A stretch of 64,000 bases of DNA from Cryptomeria japonica (GCF_030272615.1 NC_081408.1:605669673-605733672); one strand, 5' to 3'; shown: positions 10,257 through 22,621, numbered from the stretch's first letter. Numbers and translations: made by a program. The notes: generated by a model from the letters alone, not told the origin.

Positions 10257-13200
10257 TTAAGAATTTTGTGCCAGTTTTTGTAGGGTGCTCCACTCTTCGT
10301 CTGATGGAAGGTCAATATTTTGTAAACTATGGAAAGTCAACTCCAACTTTGTCAACATTCCATATTTAGAATATTTACTTGACATCATTGTTTCATCTAA
10401 TACCGAATTTAGAGTTGTAAATGGTTGGATGAATTCCAGAAAGCTTTTGGGAGTTGTGTCCTTTGAAAGAAAGTCTAAATCAAACTTCATTTTTATCTCC
10501 ATGATTTTTTTGTAAGCTTCTTCTCCAATAAATTTATTTGATGTGTCAACAGGCTTAGGCAAACCAAGTTTAATCAAATTATTTTTCTTTTCTTACAGCT
10601 TCACTATCTTTTTTCCACAACTTTCCATAACTTCTGATGTTTCCCTTAGCTTCTGGCATTTTTGAATGATATATGATGTCTTAACTGTGGCATCAATGCG
10701 GCTCTTAATTCCCTTGGATGCCAAGTAGCTATCACTAGAACTGTAGACTACTTTCAGAATTTTTTTTGCCATTTCCTATTTTGAATAAACATGTGTGCTC
10801 TTCTCATAGTGCCCTTTGATTTTTATAAAAATTTGTCTCATACTTTCAGTGAATTGAAACCATTCACACAACCTCTCACTCCTCTGCATTATTTGCCACC
10901 AAATGTTTTCTTGTATATACTTCGTTGTATTTTTCATGTTATCTTTCAATCTATCCTCCAAAGTTTTTATTTTATCATTTGCATTGTGCAGGTCTTCTTT
11001 CATTTGTGCACATTTTTTTATTTCTTCCTCTACTTCCTCTTGCAAATGTTTTTCTTTTTCCTTCCCATGATCCAATAGGTCCTGTAATTTTCTCATTTCA
11101 GCGGCAGCAGACTCATAACTTTTGTATAATTTTTGAAAACTGGCTTTTTCCTCAACAATTTTTTACTGTTTCTGTCTGGTCCTTCAATTCTGCATCCATC
11201 TTCTCCTGCTCTGCAATTTCTACTACAAAACCCGAATTTTTTATCCTTTTCTGTAAATCATTGCACTTGCTATCTGCTGCTTTCCTCCTTGATTTTTTCG
11301 TTTTCCAAGTCTGCCTATAACTTTTCTATTTCTTTCTCCAATTAATTTTTTTCTCTCTCCACCTTTAGCAGTGAAGTGTAGACCACTTCGTTAGTCCTTT
11401 TTGACACACTAATTTTTTCCACATTATGTACTTTGGAAAAATCCGTTTGAAGGGTGCTAACTTGAAATTGAGATGGATCTATCTGACTGTGTGGTAGATT
11501 TTTATCTTTAGATGGGCCCGGGGCATAACAACCATGAACTCCATCATATCTTTTTGTGGGTCATATGTTGGAAATACCCTGTTCCTTGCAGGCTGTTCGT
11601 TTACAACTTCAGACACGGAATTCCTATGAAATGATTTCTTTTTTTCTTTATTTGCTTTTGCTGTGTGTTCATATTTTTCATAGTAATCACGAAATTGAAA
11701 ATCTGGGCTTGCTGAAGCAATTGAATGTTTGAAAGGTGACATAGGAATACCATAGGCTCTAGTTCCACTTATTCTTGTGGTTTTAACTAATGCTTGACTA
11801 GGATTACCAACAACAGTTCCTGATGCTATCCCACTCCCACTGACACTTTCATGTGTAGTTTTCATAGTCTTTTGAGGTGTCTGATCTGAAGCTACAAATG
11901 ATTGATTCCTAGTGTTAGTGGCACTTGATATAGGATTCTCAATAGTATGAGATTGAGTATCTACCTCTAGTGGCCTCTTGCGAGAGATATTTTGATGTTG
12001 CCCTTGTCCAACACCAAGACAACTAGTATCAGTAGTAGTATCCATGCCAACCCTATCAATCACAGCGACACTTGACTGAACAATAATAGGAATACTATCC
12101 CCAGATTCCCCACTAGTGGCAGTGGCACTTGATTCACCACCAATGGGAATACCATGATGTGGTGGTGGACCTAGTGGTTGTGGATTTGAACCTGAAACAA
12201 ATGTAGGTGGACCCTAAGGGTAATGAGTAGTACCTATCCGTGATGAATCTGAAGAATAAAGTCCAATGACTGGTTTAAGATGAATTTTTGATTTTGACTG
12301 TGATGGAAGTTGTACATGAAGTGGATACCAAATGCCATCTCCTTTGGGACCTAGACCACCACCTTCAAAACCCATTTTTTCCACAAGGTTTGCCCCTTTG
12401 CTATATTTTTCTTTCATGGACTCACTGACTCCACCTAATATTTTCGGGACTGTAGTAGTTGTTGGAGGGGGCTCAACGACAACCTCATGCTCATCATCAT
12501 CACCTTCAGTCCCGCCATGCTCCATATCCCACAATTTGCTAAACACTGCATCCTCATCGATGCTCTCAAATTCTGCACTTGTCTTTGGTTCACCAAGATT
12601 CCTCCTCATATTCCAAAAATCATTTATTTTGGTTTGAGTGAAATAATTCTCTTTACATTCATGCATAATTGATTTGGGAATAGATTTGTTAGATGGATTA
12701 GCAGATTTTAGGTAGAAATTGTAGGACCTCCTAGTTTGGATGCCCTGGCCCTCCTCTGTTGTCCTCTCTGTGTGCATTTGCAATGCCATAATTTGTGATG
12801 AAATTTCTTCTGTTGAAATGTTTTTCTCAGCTGCAATTTTCTCCATCTCTTTTTTAACCTTATCCCAGGAGTCCATGTTTCTAATCTTTTCTAGCAATGG
12901 TTTACTTTCATGTTGACATAACGCTGAAGAGTTCCCATTTTTCTTAAGCCTTTCTTGAACTACACCGATTGGATCATACTGCCAGAGACCCTCATCACCA
13001 AAGTTAAAAACTCTCAAAAAATCATGTGCCACATTGAATGCTTTTCTCTCAAATGTGAACCCTCCACATGAGAAAGGCAAGGAAGGAAATATGCTCTTCT
13101 TTTGCTGACCATGGAAGTGCCTATCTGTGCTCTCGAATTGCCGTACATACTCTAATGCAAATACCCTATCTGTCACATGTATTGGAAGTCTGTATGGTTT

Positions 13201-14342
13201 TACTGCCAATTCGTAAAACCTTAACACAATGAATTCTTCCATGAAGAACCAGTCAGCCAATTCTATTTGACTTCCGAGTTGAATGCAATCTCTACAAGAC
13301 ATAGGCAACCTAGGCATTGGAGTGCTTGTAATTTCATTATACATTGGTGCCAAAAAGAAGTCTACAAAATGGTTGTAGTTCTTCCTGTTATCATGCATCC
13401 TTATCTTTGGCATCCAATCATATATTGGACACTCTGTTCTCTTCCCAGTCTTCTCATCAATCTTATATCTCACAATTTGAAGCTTGTTGGTCTCGAATAT
13501 TGCACGATACTTGGATAGAAGGAGATAGCACAAGTAGGATGAGAACCTAAATGTCTTACAGGAACCTTTTTTGATCATTAGTAATTGTTTTTGCATGGAT
13601 TGAACAACGTGCTCAACAAAATTATATCTTACTAGCTGACCTACACAATGGATATTATAAATCATTTCAAGAAGGCTTACACCCACTTCCCTATCATTTT
13701 CCAATCCTAGGCAAAACGACAGCAAGGAAATAGTATCCCCAACCCGTGGAACAAAAATGTTAGAATCATAAGGAGGCTTATGATTCTGATCCAACACAAT
13801 ACTAGTACCACTCTTTATTAGAGATTTGATAAATGAATCTCTGTGACTTGGATCGAGACTCTCATAATTCCCTGCCAGCTTTTCAAGGTCAATTTGGACG
13901 TTTGAGTTTTGGGCTTCAAATCCTAGGTTCAACAAACGAGCAAATTCTCCCTCATTTATGGATAGAATTTCCTCTTTTGTATTTTTATTGACAATTTTTT
14001 TTTTATCTTCATCATAATTTTCGGCGCAGACCATGACAAAATTAGGGCAAGGGAATACTTCAGGAAACACCATGCTTCCCAATCCAACATCCCACGATGC
14101 AATTTTTTTTTTTTGTTGTTGTTGTAACATTGGGTTGAAAACAGTAAATTTACCCTGTTTGCATCTCATGCCTTACTAGACAATGTATATCTAATATCTA
14201 TGATACACTTTTCACCATGGATAGCAGGGTCATAAATATCATGGTATTCATCAGTGAAACCTGGTGTTTTAACTAGTTCGGTTAGGTACATTTTGTTTTT
14301 CACTTGGCTTCTTGTTGAACTATTGCTTCCCGTTTTCCCCAT
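10257..14342 (-). pseudogene. second hAT-element gene: large protein with G-patch-like segment and coiled coil, broken
   Basis: I do not recognise the family. The ATG at 14342 opens MGKTGSNSST. That frame runs into a TGA overlapping the next ATG (ATGA at 14169-14166), which looks like a one-base indel. A single frame then runs from 14169 to 11479 with one internal TAG at 12216-12214 (CAG by context). Its first 500 residues are globular and unassigned. A G-patch-like piece follows (KMGFEGGGLGPKGDGIW, about 12400-12330), which in known proteins binds RNA helicases. Next is a Ser/Thr/Pro-rich linker, then after several frameshifts (11480-11100) a long coiled coil (11096-10776) and a C-terminal domain ending NS at 10257. 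About 1,360 codons in all. It converges on the transposase, inside the same termini, so it is probably an accessory gene of the transposon or a captured host gene. Confidence 0.75.
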
Positions 14343-14659
14343 CACTATTATTGTCAATAATTCAAAATAATGCTAGATAAAAACCTAAAAATGCTAACCC
14401 TCAAATTGGACCACGAGATTACCAAAAGGAAAAAGGGTGGGATGTCGGTGTTCTAGATTTTACCCGGAAATTGGAATTTCTATTTCACTAGATTGGTGCA
14501 GACAGTTTCTGTTGCAACTTGCATTCCTCAATCTAGTAGTTGTTTCTGAATCTCCCTCGATTTACAGGTTTATCCAAGAAATGAAAGACGATTATGATGT
14601 ACGAGTCTCTTATTTTGAAAACTCTAAAAAGTAGAAAAGTAAAGCCTAAAGGCAAAATA

Positions 14660-14855
14660 TCAAGAATCATGTTGTAATTTTATTAATTACTATTAATAAC
14701 TATTCGATGCAGAAGGACAAAAAATTCATTACTTCAGTATAAATTCTGAGGACATTAAGAATCATGTTGTAATTTTATTAATTGTTATTAATAACTATTC
14801 GATGCTGAAGGACAAAACATTCACTACTTCAGTATAAATTCTGAGGACATTAAAT
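14660..14855. repeat. tandem duplication, about 95 bp, upstream of the second hAT gene
   Basis: Two adjacent copies share AAGAATCATGTTGTAATTTT and CTTCAGTATAAATTCTGAGG. They lie 320-510 bp upstream of the minus-strand start at 14342, where promoter sequence would be expected. Confidence 0.85.
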
Positions 14856-14864
14856 GTAATACGT

Positions 14865-15425
14865 TCACTTCCGAGCGAAGTTCTCCCAAATCTGTTCACT
14901 TCCCACATTCAGGCCGAAATCCACCCTAAGTCATTGATCTTTGCTCATCCAACGGACGAGGGACCAAGGTACCTGTTGTGGCTTTACAGGTTTGTTTTTT
15001 AAGTCTGTTTAATAATTTTAAACTTTCGTCCGAAAAAGTGCTTTACAGACTTACTTATATTTTAATTTAATTAAATTTAAAACGTTTCAATTTCGGGCGA
15101 AGTTCTCCCAAATGTGTTCACTTCCCACATTCGGGCCGAATTCCACCCTAAGCCATTGATCTTTGCTCATCCAACGAACAATGGTACCTGTTGTTAGTTG
15201 TTGTGGGTCCCATCACTTTTGCCAATTTTTAGGCACGCCACCATACTTGTGTCACTTTTCCAGGCAAAGTTCTCAGAAATCTGTTCACTTCCCACATTCA
15301 CCCCGAAATCCACCCTAAGCCATTGATCTTTGTTCATCCGACGGTCGATGGTACCTATTTTAAGATGTAGTGGGTCCCACAACTTTTGCCATTTTTCTAG
15401 CACGTCACCATACTCGTGTCACTTA
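14865..15425. repeat. three (possibly four) copies of a ~200-bp upstream repeat
   Basis: Copies begin near 14868, 15088 and 15255 and share GTTCACTTCCCACATTC, CCACCCTAAG, CATTGATCTTTG and GGTACCTRTT. A weaker fourth copy lies near 15490-15600. They fill the region between the minus-strand gene and the right subterminal repeats and may be regulatory. Confidence 0.8.
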
Positions 15426-15775
15426 TTGGGTTTGATTTTTAGTCTATTTAATTATCGATCATGATTTGTGACATTTGATATGTGTCTATTGAATCCAATT
15501 CCATTCCGGGCACTTTTTGGTGAGCTATGTTCTCTTCAAAAAATTGGGCCGAAATAAAACTTCAGCCATTGATATATGATCATTGAACGGTTTAAAATCA
15601 TTGATAGATTTTAGGTATGTGTCACCCTTTCCGTGTCAAAGAGGCCGCGCTTATTGATAAATCGTGCAGAGTCCGGACTCAATGTATTATGTGATGTGAT
15701 GTGCCTTGTCTATTAATGGCAATGAATTTATGAAATTGTCAATGAATTATATATTGTACCATAAATAAAAAAATA

Positions 15776-16045
15776 TTCGCCAAAACAAATTAAATAATTT
15801 TCAAGCGGTGGATAAAAATCGCCAATACATTTAAATAATTTTTCCTTCAGAGTAAAATTTTTCGCTCATACAATTATATATTTGTTCCTTTTAACAATAA
15901 TTATTCGCCTCCCACAATAAATATTTTCCCCATAGAACAAGGTATTATTCGCTAGAAATTTATGGCATTTTCGTACCCTAGAAAAAAAATCGCCAATACA
16001 AAATAATTTTTTCATCATTTTAAAAAAAAAATTCGCCATCGATAT
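15776..16045. repeat. right subterminal TCGCC-type motif cluster
   Basis: Seven TCGCC- or TCGCT-type motifs lie near 15776, 15826, 15860, 15903, 15949, 15989 and 16031, spaced 34 to 50 bases. TCGCCAATACA occurs twice here and once at the left end (about 540). The regular spacing in an AT-rich background suggests transposase-binding sites. Confidence 0.65.
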
Positions 16046-16112
16046 GAAAATTCCCCCCCGAAAATAATGTCTGATTCACCAGGATTTTACACAGTTGCCT
16101 AGGGGGGTTTCT

Positions 16113-16126
16113 TAAAGTTATCCCTG
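16113..16126 (-). repeat. right terminal inverted repeat of the hAT element
   Basis: Read inward on the minus strand it is CAGGGATAACTTTA, matching the left end in 11 of 14 positions. It abuts the target duplication GGCATGAC at 16127-16134. Confidence 0.85.
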
Positions 16127-16134
16127 GGCATGAC

Positions 16135-18955
16135 ATTACAATTGGCAAAATGGTACCGATATTGGTCTAAGGTGTAATGAACAAACCAACAATTTATGAT
16201 CCTTTATAATTGTAAGCATCATCATTCTATGTGTACACCACCAAATTTAACAGTCGACTTAAATCACACACATTAAGCTTTGATTTCTAAGCATAAAAGT
16301 GTTAAACACTCAGAATTGACTGACATTTTCTAGACTTAATATGTTGACTTTTAGGCTTAAAAGTGTTAAACACTTATAATTTTAATTGATATTCTCTAAA
16401 CTTAATATGTTGCTTGGTGTGTGCAATTTAAGATTGGCCCAAATGTAAGCCTAAAGTATACATTTAGATAGGAAACCATTTATTTAAATTGTAGCCCTTG
16501 GCAGCAAAGTGATGGATTGGATTGGATCCCACCTGTAATACTTTATAAAATGCCCCTGAATGATCCAGACTGTTGCATTTAACAACAGTGCAAATGACAC
16601 TTGTAAGCCTCAGTTTGAAGTCATGAACCAACCAACAACATGGTAATAAGTAAGCAATTATGAAAGAGGGGGGTACACAGAGAAAAGGCGGTCTCTTGGA
16701 ATTAATAATGGAGGATATTGCTAGTATGAGGCACTGCAACTTATATGCAAGGAGGAAATCCCTTTTGAGTAGGAAGATAAGTGAGAATGCCTTAGGAAAA
16801 TAAGGTAAGAGATGGCATATTAGAATTGCAAGTATTTGGAGTATGCCTGGGAAAATGTTATCCCTGCTAGTTCTTTTATGCTTATTTGGTACACACAAAT
16901 CTTGTTTTTTCACTCATCAATTGCTAAAGTCAATTATTAAATTTAAAATCTTTATTAAAAGTAAGTAGATAGACCATATAGTTATACCTTATGACAAAGA
17001 TTAATATTAAACTATAAATTAGATAACAAATCAACCTTCTATGACCTATCTATATGTTTCTTGAATGATAGAGTTAATTATTTCTAGCCAGGTCATTTCT
17101 TATCTTACAATTTCAGCCTCCTCAATAATGATAGCCAAGTCAAGACCAAGTCTCTTGAGGCAATTATTTAACCTTTCTTACTCCTTGTCTTTGTTTCCAC
17201 ATACCTAACTATCTTTAGAGAACTTACTCTATACTATAGCATCCATTTTGGGATAGGGTTGTAAGGATATGGAGGGTGTGACATTACAAAGGACAATACT
17301 GCTAATTTCCATGGCTGATTTGCGGTGAAAAATTGCAAAGATTGTCATGAGGGAACAGTTCCATATCTTTACTATTTACTTACCTATATTCAATAATTAA
17401 GATTTGTCTAGATTTTTGAAGATTTCTAAAACAAATGGTTGCATTCAATTGGGTCTCTCTATCTTTGCATTAAAGAAGATAAGATTTTTGGAGACTTCAT
17501 AGATTTTTCCAAATTTTCTTTTTTCCATGCCTTGTCCAATAGAACAAGATGGAACTATATAATTAAATAATTTGAGGAAAATTTTGAATTCTAAAATGAT
17601 TGTTACAGCCAATAACAAAAGAAATAAATGATTTTGTTTAAATTATACAAATAACGAAATTATAGAAATGCAAATAAAAATTTTAAATTCAGTAACATGA
17701 TTGGTTAACTAAAAAAATAAATTGTATCCAATGGATACACAAGTAATCCTAGGTGTTGGGAGGAACTAATAAGTTTAAGATAGAAGTCATCTCTCAAATT
17801 AGAGTATATTGTCATAAACAATAACAACTTAATTTTATAAATTTTATGATTTTTAAAAGAATCTATTTTATGATATATAATATTTTGCTATAAAATTAGC
17901 ATATATTGATTCATATGAAGCCTTTATATTAACAAGAGTTGGGATACAACATGAGTCCCTACTATTTGCTAAAAAATGGTAAACTATTGTTCTTTGTGAG
18001 AATATTAAAAGAATTATTTTTTTGTCTAGATTTCTAATTTTGTAAACAATTTTCTTGATAACATTATTATGCTTATCGGAAAATTTGAGACTCAAGAAAT
18101 TTCACAATGTATTTGAATTTTGATGCATAGACAAATTTAAATGTTCAAAGCCAAAAACATTTGAAATTGAGACAGAATCGTAGAGATTTGTATTTAATTT
18201 TCTAGCATGCAACTATGAGATAGAGGTATTAAAATTACTATTTGAAGTATTTTTATATTAAGAACGAAATTTTTTAGTTTAACTAAAAAGGTTTTATGTT
18301 TACAAAAGATAACTATTGCATCAAATATTTTTTAATGAAAGGTAATTATGGAGTCATTTACAGAAGGCAACATTGCTTCAAACAATATAAGTACGCAAAT
18401 AGCATTTTAACCTTTTCAATAGTTGCAACATTAAGTTGTTGATTATTTTCAGCTTTCGTAATCAAAATCCTACAAAATAAGTAAAATCAAGACATTAAAA
18501 AAGAGTTATCAACATTATTATGTATCCAAGCTTTACATTTTAAATGCATATTTAATTCCTCCTCAGTAAGTTGTAGCTAAAGAGTGATGTCAGCATCAAT
18601 CTATATAGTAGGTAAATGTGTTAAGAAGTCTATGACTGGAGACAAGTAGTGGAAGTGTAATATCCTTATATTTTTGGCTTGAAATATAAAAATGCACCTT
18701 AGTTGTAATTAATCTTAACATTACAAAGAAATAGAAATAGAAATCTATGATGTACACCCTTATTTGTTGATAATGTACACTCTTAATTTATGTTAAAATG
18801 ATGCTACAACAATAATGGATACTCTAACTTTAGGACTAATTCCAAAGAAGATTTAGTTCCAAGGACTAGTTCCAGATAAGATTTAGTTCCAAGAAAGAGA
18901 GGAGCACTATAGTTAACAGCCTGATAAGGGATCACGATGGTGTGTTTTCCAATGA
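16135..18955. other. right flank of the hAT element, no gene supported
   Basis: AT-rich sequence with no recognisable domain. A 149-codon minus-strand frame (16913-16464) has no family resemblance I can name and contains hydrophobic stretches of low complexity, so it is not called. Near 16300-16400 an ATTRACCTT-like pair of short direct repeats (GTGTTAAACACT and surroundings) is seen twice. Confidence 0.5.
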
Positions 18956-19483
18956 GAACAAATCTTATAATTGTGTTACAAATTGTTCACCACTAAAACC
19001 CTAAAACTGGAAGAATATTTCATTTCAGTGACTTCTATTCCAAAAAGTTTCTCTATGAAAAATATTGAAACAAGTGTATCATATGGTGAAGTTCTTGACA
19101 AATAAATTCAAGCTAGTCTTTGTCTAGTTAATTTGTTAGATATAGATATAACTTTAAGTAGAAACGATCTCTTTCAAAGCAATGACAATTCTATTTGTTT
19201 CTCCTAGGGCTACAAAATTAATTTTAAGCTAATAACATTATAAATTGATGGTAATCAAAAAACCATCATTGTGATTAGGTAATAATAAAGCAACAATATT
19301 TTCATTGGATTGTGTTACAAATTGTTCACCACTAAAACCCTAAAACTAGAAGCACATTTTCATTTTAATGGCTTCTATTCCATAAAGTTTCTATATGAAA
19401 AATATTGAAACAAGTGTATCATATGGTGAAGTTCTTAACAAATAAATTCAAGTTAGTCTTTGTCTAGTTAATTTGTTAGATAC

Positions 19484-20944
19484 TGTACACAGGAAAATGT
19501 GGTGATCAAAATGAATAAATCAAGATCAAAAGACCCACATACCAATGAGACTCTTGGTGCAAGTATATAAACTAATTGAACTAGTTTAACTTCCCAATGG
19601 GTGTCCCATTATTATCTATCTCACATGATCCCTACAAACAATGTTTTGCTCTCATATCATTGAGCAAATGACTTAGGAATGACAACTCCAAGAACGAGTG
19701 ATATTTGATCTACATGCATGAATGCATTCTAAGATCTATATGATGTGTTAAAACTATGATGATTAAGTTAAGATGAAGATAATGATATGATAAAAGATTA
19801 ATAAATTATCCTAACATGATATACTAGCCTAGCATGAATATTCTATGATATGAAAAATGCTTCTAAATGCTATGATGATGTTTTAACAAAGAGAGGCTAA
19901 AATGCTTAGAAAATTAGGCTATAATGTAGATGCATAAAAACTTGGAGATATAGATAATGAAGAATGAGAGCTCTATTTATAGGGAAAATAGGGCAATGGA
20001 TGGTTAAGATTGAATAATCTTAACAAGGGCTTGGATTGAAAGTTAATCAATCCATGTTTACAATTTTCACCAATGAAATGGTGACAATTGTCAACAAAAG
20101 CTTGCTTGAGAGGAGATGCAAGAGGCATTAAATGCCTAAGAATACATGAAGGTTACCCTGGGAGGTAAGGGTTAAGGTTAGGTTAAGGTTATCCAATGGA
20201 TAAAGCTTTTACCCAAGGGGTAAACTCTTGTACAAGGGTTAAATGGATAACTATGGTCAAAGCCATAAGTGTTTGATGAGACCCTTGAATCAAAAGGATG
20301 GTTAAGTTATAGGAAAGTCTCTAACCAAAGGTCAAAGGTGAGTTAACCATAAATGGTTATGTAAGAGCCTTTAATGGTTTGGAAGACTTTAGAGGTTAAC
20401 CATTTGAAGGCATAAAGCCTTTAATGTCTATTGTAGACTTTGGAGGTTTTTGAGAAGTGACTTCCTTTTACTTAGGAATGTGACAATAATTAGGAGATGA
20501 ATTAGGCTAAATTGGAAGTGATTAGAAGAATCTAGAAGGGGTTTAGGAGGAAAGTGGGAGATGTAGGAAAATGCAAGTGGATGAGGGAAAATGATTTTAA
20601 TTAAAATAAATTTACTTTATTTCAACTAAAATAGATGCAACTTGCATAAATACAAGTGGAGGGATTTAATGAATAAATTAGATTTATTTATTTGCAAGGA
20701 TCAATTTAATTAAATGTAAATTCAATTAAAAGGGGAGAAAGGGGAATTAATTAAATAAAGTGATTTATTTAATTAAACGCTAGAAAAGGTTTAGGTGAAT
20801 TTAATTAAATAAATTGAATCATTTATTTAATCAAATAGATGAAAATGAAGAAATTAATTAAATAAGATTTAATTAATAGGGGGATAGGGTTAAAATAAAT
20901 ATTAAATATTTATTTAAGAAAGTGGTCAGATTTATACGTCTACA
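19484..20944. mobile_element. 1.46-kb solo LTR
   Basis: It starts TGTACACAGG and ends CGTCTACA, with the 5-bp duplication GATAC at 19479-19483 and 20945-20949. The paralogous copy at 18965-19305 lacks it. There is no coding content. The middle (20003-20360) is crowded with short hairpins and the 3' third has repeated TTTAATTAAATAAA-type sequence. Confidence 0.88.
20003..20359. repeat. run of short hairpins in the solo LTR
   Basis: Perfect or near-perfect stems: GTTAAGATT/AATCTTAAC (20003-20024, loop 4), TGGATTGA/TCAATCCA (20032-20054), CAATTTTCACC/GGTGACAATTG (20061-20090, 10 of 11), AGGCAT/ATGCCT (20123-20137), TTACC/GGTAA (20153-20168), TTATCC/GGATAA (20189-20203), TTTACCC/GGGTAAA (20208-20224) and TAACCAT/ATGGTTA (20344-20359). 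Confidence 0.75.
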
Positions 20945-21048
20945 GATACATATAATTTTAAATAGAAACAGTCTCTTTGAAATCAATGACAATTCTATTT
21001 GTTTCTCCTAGGGCTACAAAATTAATTGTATGCTAATAACATTAGAAG

Positions 21049-21428
21049 TTGATAGCAATTAGAAAACCGTCATTGTGGTTAGGTAAAATTTCTCTTTCCA
21101 TTCCTCTGGATACCAACAATATAGTTGAATTTAATGCTCTCTTGATTGGTCTCTTTGAATGCTCAAAGAGAGGAATCAAGCATCTTGAAATTGAAGGGGA
21201 TTCTGCTATAGTCATAAATGCTATGAGAACGGCTAGGACCCCTAACTAGAGACTACAAGCCTTACTGGATAAAACTTTATCAATTCTAGGAAAGCTAGAT
21301 AACTTCTCTTGTAGACATATCTATAGGGAAGCCAATTCAGAAGTGGATCTTTTATCAAAATCAGCTACAGAAGGACACAAATTGGTGTGGTGGACGAACA
21401 ATCTCAGAGATATAAAGAATTGTCAATA
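21049..21428 (+). pseudogene. LINE-type RNase H domain (RVT_3-like) fragment
   Basis: The translated fragment has the pattern of the C-terminal RNase H domain of plant LINE polyproteins: NNIVEFNALLIGL, then HLEIEGDSAIVINAM with the catalytic Asp in GDS, and a tail with HIYREANSEVDLLSKSA, matching the usual HVPREANxxADxLAK. One stop at about 21247 (TAG before RLQ) fits a former TGG. The stop at 21426 probably ends the domain. The reverse transcriptase is not present upstream; the left side is the duplicated block split by the solo LTR. Such a domain would remove RNA from RNA-DNA hybrids during retrotransposition. Confidence 0.7.
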
Positions 21429-21429
21429 A

Positions 21430-22620
21430 TTATTTATGTAGAATTGCTAGATTTTTCCGTCTGGGTCAACATCCTCCAAGATGGTGGTTTAAAAATAAAA
21501 TATGAGGCTAAACAGTAACTTCGCACCATTTTCTCTTTTCTACAAAATTTAAACTTTCAATGGACATTGCTGGATTAATTAATCCTATCAGACCCTTTGT
21601 TAAATCATAGATCTATTGAGTTCCTTCCAACGTTAAAATGTATTTATTGATCCTAGTAGATCTGATTATTCCCATCAAGGGCTTTTCTATGATGACTTAG
21701 ATGCTGAGGTCACCCTTATTTTTCTGATGTGCTGGAGAGTCACTCAAAGAGGTACTCTTTGCCAGAAAGTCATTCTAAATCCCAAGGACCTCTATTCTTT
21801 TTTCTTCCCAACGCAATTGGTGGGGTCCTCTCTTCTCTAAAATTGTTTAGATAAATTTGTCAAATGGACTTAATTATTTCCCAAACAAGGCGGGGGAAAT
21901 CTCTAAATTTGGCAGGATGCTTAGGCTTTTGTCCTAATTAAATTAGTCAAATCTCATTTATTACCATGGCTTTGGACGACTGAAAACCTGTTATCAGGAT
22001 CTTATAAGATCTAGGCAGCTTTTTCTGGAATCTGATCATTCTAACGGCTCCTAAGCTCGAGGCATTTTCATAGCGCACTTGTCTTGGAAGGCGGTTAATG
22101 TGGAAGTGTGAGTTAATGCATTCCTTGATTCTGATGAGAAGGTCATGTCAAGAGAATGTTTTTATTAAAAGGACAAGATCAAGTTGAGGGTGACTAACGC
22201 CTTCATTAATGAAGGCAACTCGTTTAACTCTGCATCTCATTGTCTGCCATCATAATTTTTTATCATTAAGTCGGACTTCTCCTTCGGCTGGATAGAAGGT
22301 CTTTGCATCAGATTTGGCAATGGTAGGGTCCTCAAATTTCATCATCAAAGAGTTTCCAAGCCCGGTTGCATGCTTGGAGTGGACACTCTGATATCCTTGG
22401 CAAGCCCCAATCATTGGTGCAGCTTCAAATAAATCACGGACTTGAGATTGAAACGTATCCTCCGCACTATAAACCCTCTAATGATATTGGCTATCCTCCG
22501 CACTGTAAACCCTCTGATCATATTGGCTACAGAAAATTATCCTTGGGTAGGGTCATTTGGATAGAAGGGAGTACTATAGGGACAATACGTACATATTTCC
22601 TCTAGATTTGTCACCTCCCT
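21430..22620 (+). other. degenerate possibly coding stretch, unassigned
   Basis: Less AT-rich than its surroundings, and short stretches in all three frames look protein-like, for example SDFSFGWIEGLCIRFGNG near 22270. There are many stops and shifts. A 36-bp tandem duplication near 22458-22528 shares ATCCTCCGCACT and AAACCCTCT. It may be the upstream part of the gag-like remnant at 22622. Confidence 0.4.
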
Positions 22621-22621
22621 T

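Larger units (their letters stand above)
389..16126 (+). mobile_element. hAT-superfamily DNA transposon, 15.7 kb, degenerate
   Basis: The element has a perfect 8-bp target duplication and short terminal inverted repeats. The left end reads CAGAGTTTACTTTA. The right end read inward on the minus strand is CAGGGATAACTTTA, 11 of 14 identical. CAGRG is a usual hAT terminus. Subterminal TCGCCA-type motifs cluster at both ends. It holds two convergent genes: a hAT transposase on the plus strand (1114-9180) and a large second gene on the minus strand (14342-10257). A 5.3-kb solo LTR is nested in the transposase, so the native element was about 10.4 kb, long for a hAT. Both genes are full of stops and frameshifts, so this copy cannot move by itself. 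Ends and superfamily are well supported; the role of the second gene is unknown. Confidence 0.92.
18965..21070. repeat. ~340-bp tandem duplication, second copy split by a solo LTR
   Basis: Copy 1 is about 18970-19265. Copy 2 starts about 19308, is cut at 19483 and resumes at 20945-21070. They share GTTACAAATTGTTCACCACT, CAAGTGTATCATATGGTGAA and GACAATTCTATTTGTTTCTC. Copy 1 provides an approximate empty site for the LTR in copy 2. Copy 2 leads into the RNase H remnant. Confidence 0.85.

Noticed and set aside
16464-16913. 149-codon minus frame
   Set aside because: Hydrophobic, low-complexity translation with no recognisable domain, in AT-rich flank without other gene signals.
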